Positions 61,445 through 64,000 of a stretch of DNA of 64,000 nt are shown here, one piece after another; position 1 is the stretch's first letter, and every line of letters starts with the position of its first letter. Below the pieces are notes generated by a model that searched no databases, had not been told where the DNA came from, and worked only from the letters and a program-made list of their open reading frames with translations. Position numbers and translations under genes: made by a program. Source of the stretch: Petrolisthes cinctipes (taxonomy: Eukaryota; Arthropoda; Malacostraca; Decapoda; Porcellanidae); the NCBI GenBank assembly GCA_033782935.1, contig JAWQEG010000470.1, positions 1,178,001-1,242,000 of the forward strand, read 5' to 3'.

Positions 61445-62298
61445 GAAGCGATCTGTACATGCCTACTCCGTGTTAGAGTATTTTCAAAATACAGGCCCAA
61501 AACATGCTCAAAATCGATCTTTTAGGTGCCAAAAGTCGATATGTGCATGATTCTTCAGTACCCGTTTATATCTCAAATTCAGGCTCAAAACACCCGAAAA
61601 TTCGATATTTTGGGGTCCCAGAAGCGATCTGTACATGCCTACTCCGTGTTAGAGTATTTTCAAAATACAGGCCAAAAATATACTGAAAATCGATCTTTTA
61701 GGCGCTCAAAAGTCGATATGTGCATGCATCTTCTGTACCCGTTTATATCTCAAATTCTGGACTTAAACACCCGAAAATTCGATATTTTGGGGTCCCAGAA
61801 GCGATCTGTACATGCCTACTCCGTGTTAGAGTATTTTCAAAATTCAGGCCCAAAACATGCTGAAAATCGATATTTTTGGTGCCCAAAGTCAATATGTATA
61901 TGCATCTTCTATACTCGTTTATATCTCAAATTCAGGCTCAAAACACCCGAAAATTCGATATTTTGGTGTCCCAGAAGCGATCTGTACATGACTACTCAGT
62001 GCTAGAATGTTTTCAAAATATAGGCTCAAAACATGCTCAAAATCGATATTTTAGGTGCCCAAAAGTCGATATGTGCATGCATCTTCTGTACTCGTTTATA
62101 TCTCAAATTCAAGCTCAAAACACCCGAAAATTCGATATTTTGGGGTCCCAGAAACGATCTGTACATGCCTACTCAGTGCTGGAATATTTTCAAAATATTG
62201 GCTCAAAACATGCTAAAAATCGATATTTTAGGTGCCAAAAAGTCGATATCTCAAATTTAGGCCCAAAACACCCGAAAATTCGATATTTAGGGGTCCCA
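61445..62298 (+). repeat. Module B, copy 7 (854 bp)
   Basis: Lengths 176, 177, 176, 177, 148 bp. It has the B marks CATGATTCTTCAGTACCC, GGCGCTCAAAAGTCG (one base from GGTGCTC), AAAATTCAGGCCC and TTTTTGGTGCCC. It lies about 15 kb from the nearest other B copy and is isolated from modules A and C. Confidence 0.85.
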
Positions 62299-64000
62299 GA
62301 AGCTACCTGTACATGCCTACTCCGTGTTAGAGTATTTTCAAAATACAGGCCTAAAACATGCTCAAAATCAATGTTTTAGATGCCCAAAGTCAATATTCTT
62401 CTGTACCCGTTTATATCTCAAATTCAGGCTCAAAACACCCGAAAATTCGATATTTTGGGGTCCCAGAAGCGATCTGTACATGCCTACTCCGTGTTAGAGT
62501 ATTTTCAAAATACATGCCCAAAACATACCGAAAATCGATGTTTTAGGTGCCCAAAAGTCGATATGTGCATGCATCTTCAGTACCCGTTTATATCTCAAAT
62601 TCAGGCTCAAAACACCCGAAAATTCGATATTTTGGGGTCCCAGAAGCGATCTGTACATGCCTACCCCGTGTTAGAGTATTTTCAAATTACAGGCCCAAAA
62701 CATGCTGAAAATCGATATTTTAGATGCCCAAAGTCAATATTCTTCTGTACCCGTTTATATCTCAAATACAGGCTCAAAACACCGTAAAATTCAATATTTT
62801 GGGGTCCCATAAGCAATCTGTACATGCCTACTCAGTGCTAGAATATTTTCAAAATATAGGCTAAAAACATGCTAAAAATCGACATTTTAGGTGCCAAAAA
62901 ATCGATATCTCAAATTCAGTCCCAAAACACCCGAAAATTCGATATTTTGGGGTCCCAGAAGCAATCTGTACATGCCTACTCAGTGCTAGAATATTTTCAA
63001 AATATAGGCTAAAAACATGCTATAAATCGAAATTTTAGGTGCAAAAAATTCGATATCTCAAATTAAGGCCCAAAACACCCGAAAATTCTATATTTAAGGG
63101 TCCCACAAGCGATCTGTACATGCCTACTCAGTGCTAGAATGTTTTCAAAATATAGGCTCAAAACATGCTCAAAATCGATATTTTAGGTGCCCAAAAGTCG
63201 ATATGTGCATGCATCTTCTGTACTCGTTTATATCTCAAATTCAAGCTCAAAACACCCGAAAATTCGATATTTTGGGGTCCCAGAAGCGATCTGTATATGC
63301 CTACTCCGTGTTAGAGTATTTTCAAAATACAGGCCCAAAACATGCTGAAAATCGATATTTTAGATGCCCAAAGTCAATATGTGCATGTATCTTCTGTACC
63401 CGTTTATTTCTCAAATTCAGGCTCAAAACACCCGAAAATTCAATATTTAGGGGTCTCAGAAGCAATCTGTACATACCTACTCAGTGCTAGAATATTTTCA
63501 AAATATAGGCTAAAATTTAACATGCTAAAAATCGATATTTTAGGTGCCAAAAAGTCGATATCTCAAATTAAGGCCCAAAACACTCGAAAATTCGATATTT
63601 AGGGGTCCCAGAAGCGATCTGTACATGCCTACTCAGTGCTAGAATATTTTCAAAATATTGGCTCAAAACATGCTAAAAAATCGATATATTAGGTGCGTAA
63701 AGGCGATATCTCAAATTCAGGCCCAAAACACCCGAAAATTCGATATTTAGGGGTCCCAGAAGCGATCTGTACATGCCTACTTCGTGTTAGAGTTTTTTTA
63801 AAATACAGGCCAAAAACATACTGAAAATCGATCTTTTAGGTGCCCAAAAGTCGATATGTGCATGCATCTTCTGTACCCGTTTATATCTTAAATTCTGGCC
63901 CTAAACACCCAAAATTCAATATTATGGGGTGCCAGAAGCAATCTGTACATGCCTACTCAGTGCTAGAATATTTTCAAAATATAGGCTAAAAACATGCTAA
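62299..64000 (+). repeat. Irregular terminal block, array continues
   Basis: Units at 62299 and 62643 are 167 bp with TCAATATTCTTCTG. The units at 63459 (152 bp, AATTTAACATGC) and 63611 match 61146 and 61298 at offsets of 2313 bp. The last full unit ends CACCCAAAATTCAATATTATGG like 54494 in G1. The final monomer, from 63935, is cut by the window end. Confidence 0.85.

Larger units (their letters stand above)
1..64000. repeat. Tandem satellite array, ~177-bp monomer, about 383 units
   Basis: The whole window is head-to-tail copies of one monomer, all in the same orientation. Each unit can be anchored on GAAGCGATCTGTACATGCC; successive anchors are 177, 176, 148 or 147 bp apart in most cases. 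Other landmarks in order are TTTTCAAAATACAGGC, GAAAATCGATATTTTAGGTG, GTCGATATGTGCATGCATC, CCCGTTTATATCTCAAATTC and CACCCGAAAATTCGATATTT. The array starts and ends inside monomers, so it extends on both sides. The hand-counted consensus is about 41% GC. Such arrays are typical of eukaryotic heterochromatin; a centromeric role is possible but not shown. No gene lies within it. Confidence 0.98.

Noticed and set aside
1..64000. Plus-strand ORFs of 60-283 codons as genes for a repetitive protein
   Set aside because: They are the satellite read in frame. Openness depends only on the 177-bp length and fails at each 176-, 148- or 147-bp unit. Overlapping ORFs in two frames share the same bases, and copies in identical HORs break at different points.
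1..64000. CRISPR array or other repeat-spacer system
   Set aside because: Units are contiguous and similar over their whole length, with no unique spacers and no cas-like genes.
1..64000. Identity with primate alpha satellite or another named satellite
   Set aside because: The length is similar to 171-bp alpha satellite, but I see no CENP-B box or recognisable sequence similarity, and no database search was possible.
1..64000. tRNA, rRNA, promoters, terminators or telomere repeats
   Set aside because: No matching sequence or fold stood out. TATATC and similar AT-rich words occur in every monomer and cannot be called regulatory.

Overview
The window is one uninterrupted array of satellite DNA, broken only by two copies of a 163-bp foldback transposon. 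I placed about 383 head-to-tail monomers by eye from the landmark GAAGCGATCTGTACATGCC. The array enters before base 1 and runs past base 64000. I see no protein-coding gene, tRNA, rRNA, CRISPR array or unique-sequence gene region. The consensus is about 41% GC by hand count. Long monomer arrays with higher-order repeats (HORs), plus a MITE flanked by TA, point to a eukaryote and a heterochromatic, perhaps centromeric or pericentromeric, region. The species cannot be named from this sequence.

The full monomer is 177 bp and is itself an old dimer of an 89-bp and an 88-bp half, about 70% identical. Three derived classes dominate: a 176-bp class that loses one A and carries linked CpG-to-CpA changes, a 148-bp class that lacks 29 bp between ATAT microhomologies, and a 147-bp sister of the short class marked by GCGTAAAGGCGATATC. 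Rarer classes of 140, 152, 162, 165, 167, 169, 182 and 192 bp carry small indels that work as subfamily tags.

Layout: 1-2495 loosely ordered monomers; 2496-4882 a 1356-bp repeat; 4883-7071 an 858-bp repeat with 12-bp-deletion and 15-bp-insertion monomers; 7072-10428 irregular; 10429-24224 six length variants (1475 to 3290 bp) of one HOR family, called U here; 24580-29291 two copies of a 2356-bp 14-mer (R); 29292-46989 a mosaic of recurring modules A (465 bp), B (855 bp), C (1183 bp), D and E (about 1.5 kb); 46990-51812 a 12-monomer HOR in two copies (F); 52139-59446 an apparently identical 3654-bp tandem duplication (G1, G2), each copy with the MITE; 59447-64000 irregular monomers with partial R and B modules.

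The most informative part is 52.1-59.4 kb. The MITE sits in one copy of a five-monomer unit, the neighbouring copy keeps the empty TA site, and the whole segment was then duplicated. This orders three events: unit duplication, MITE insertion, 3654-bp duplication. The many plus-strand open frames come from the 177-bp (3 x 59) period and do not behave as genes. I found no new enzyme or defence system; the interest lies in array architecture and evolution.
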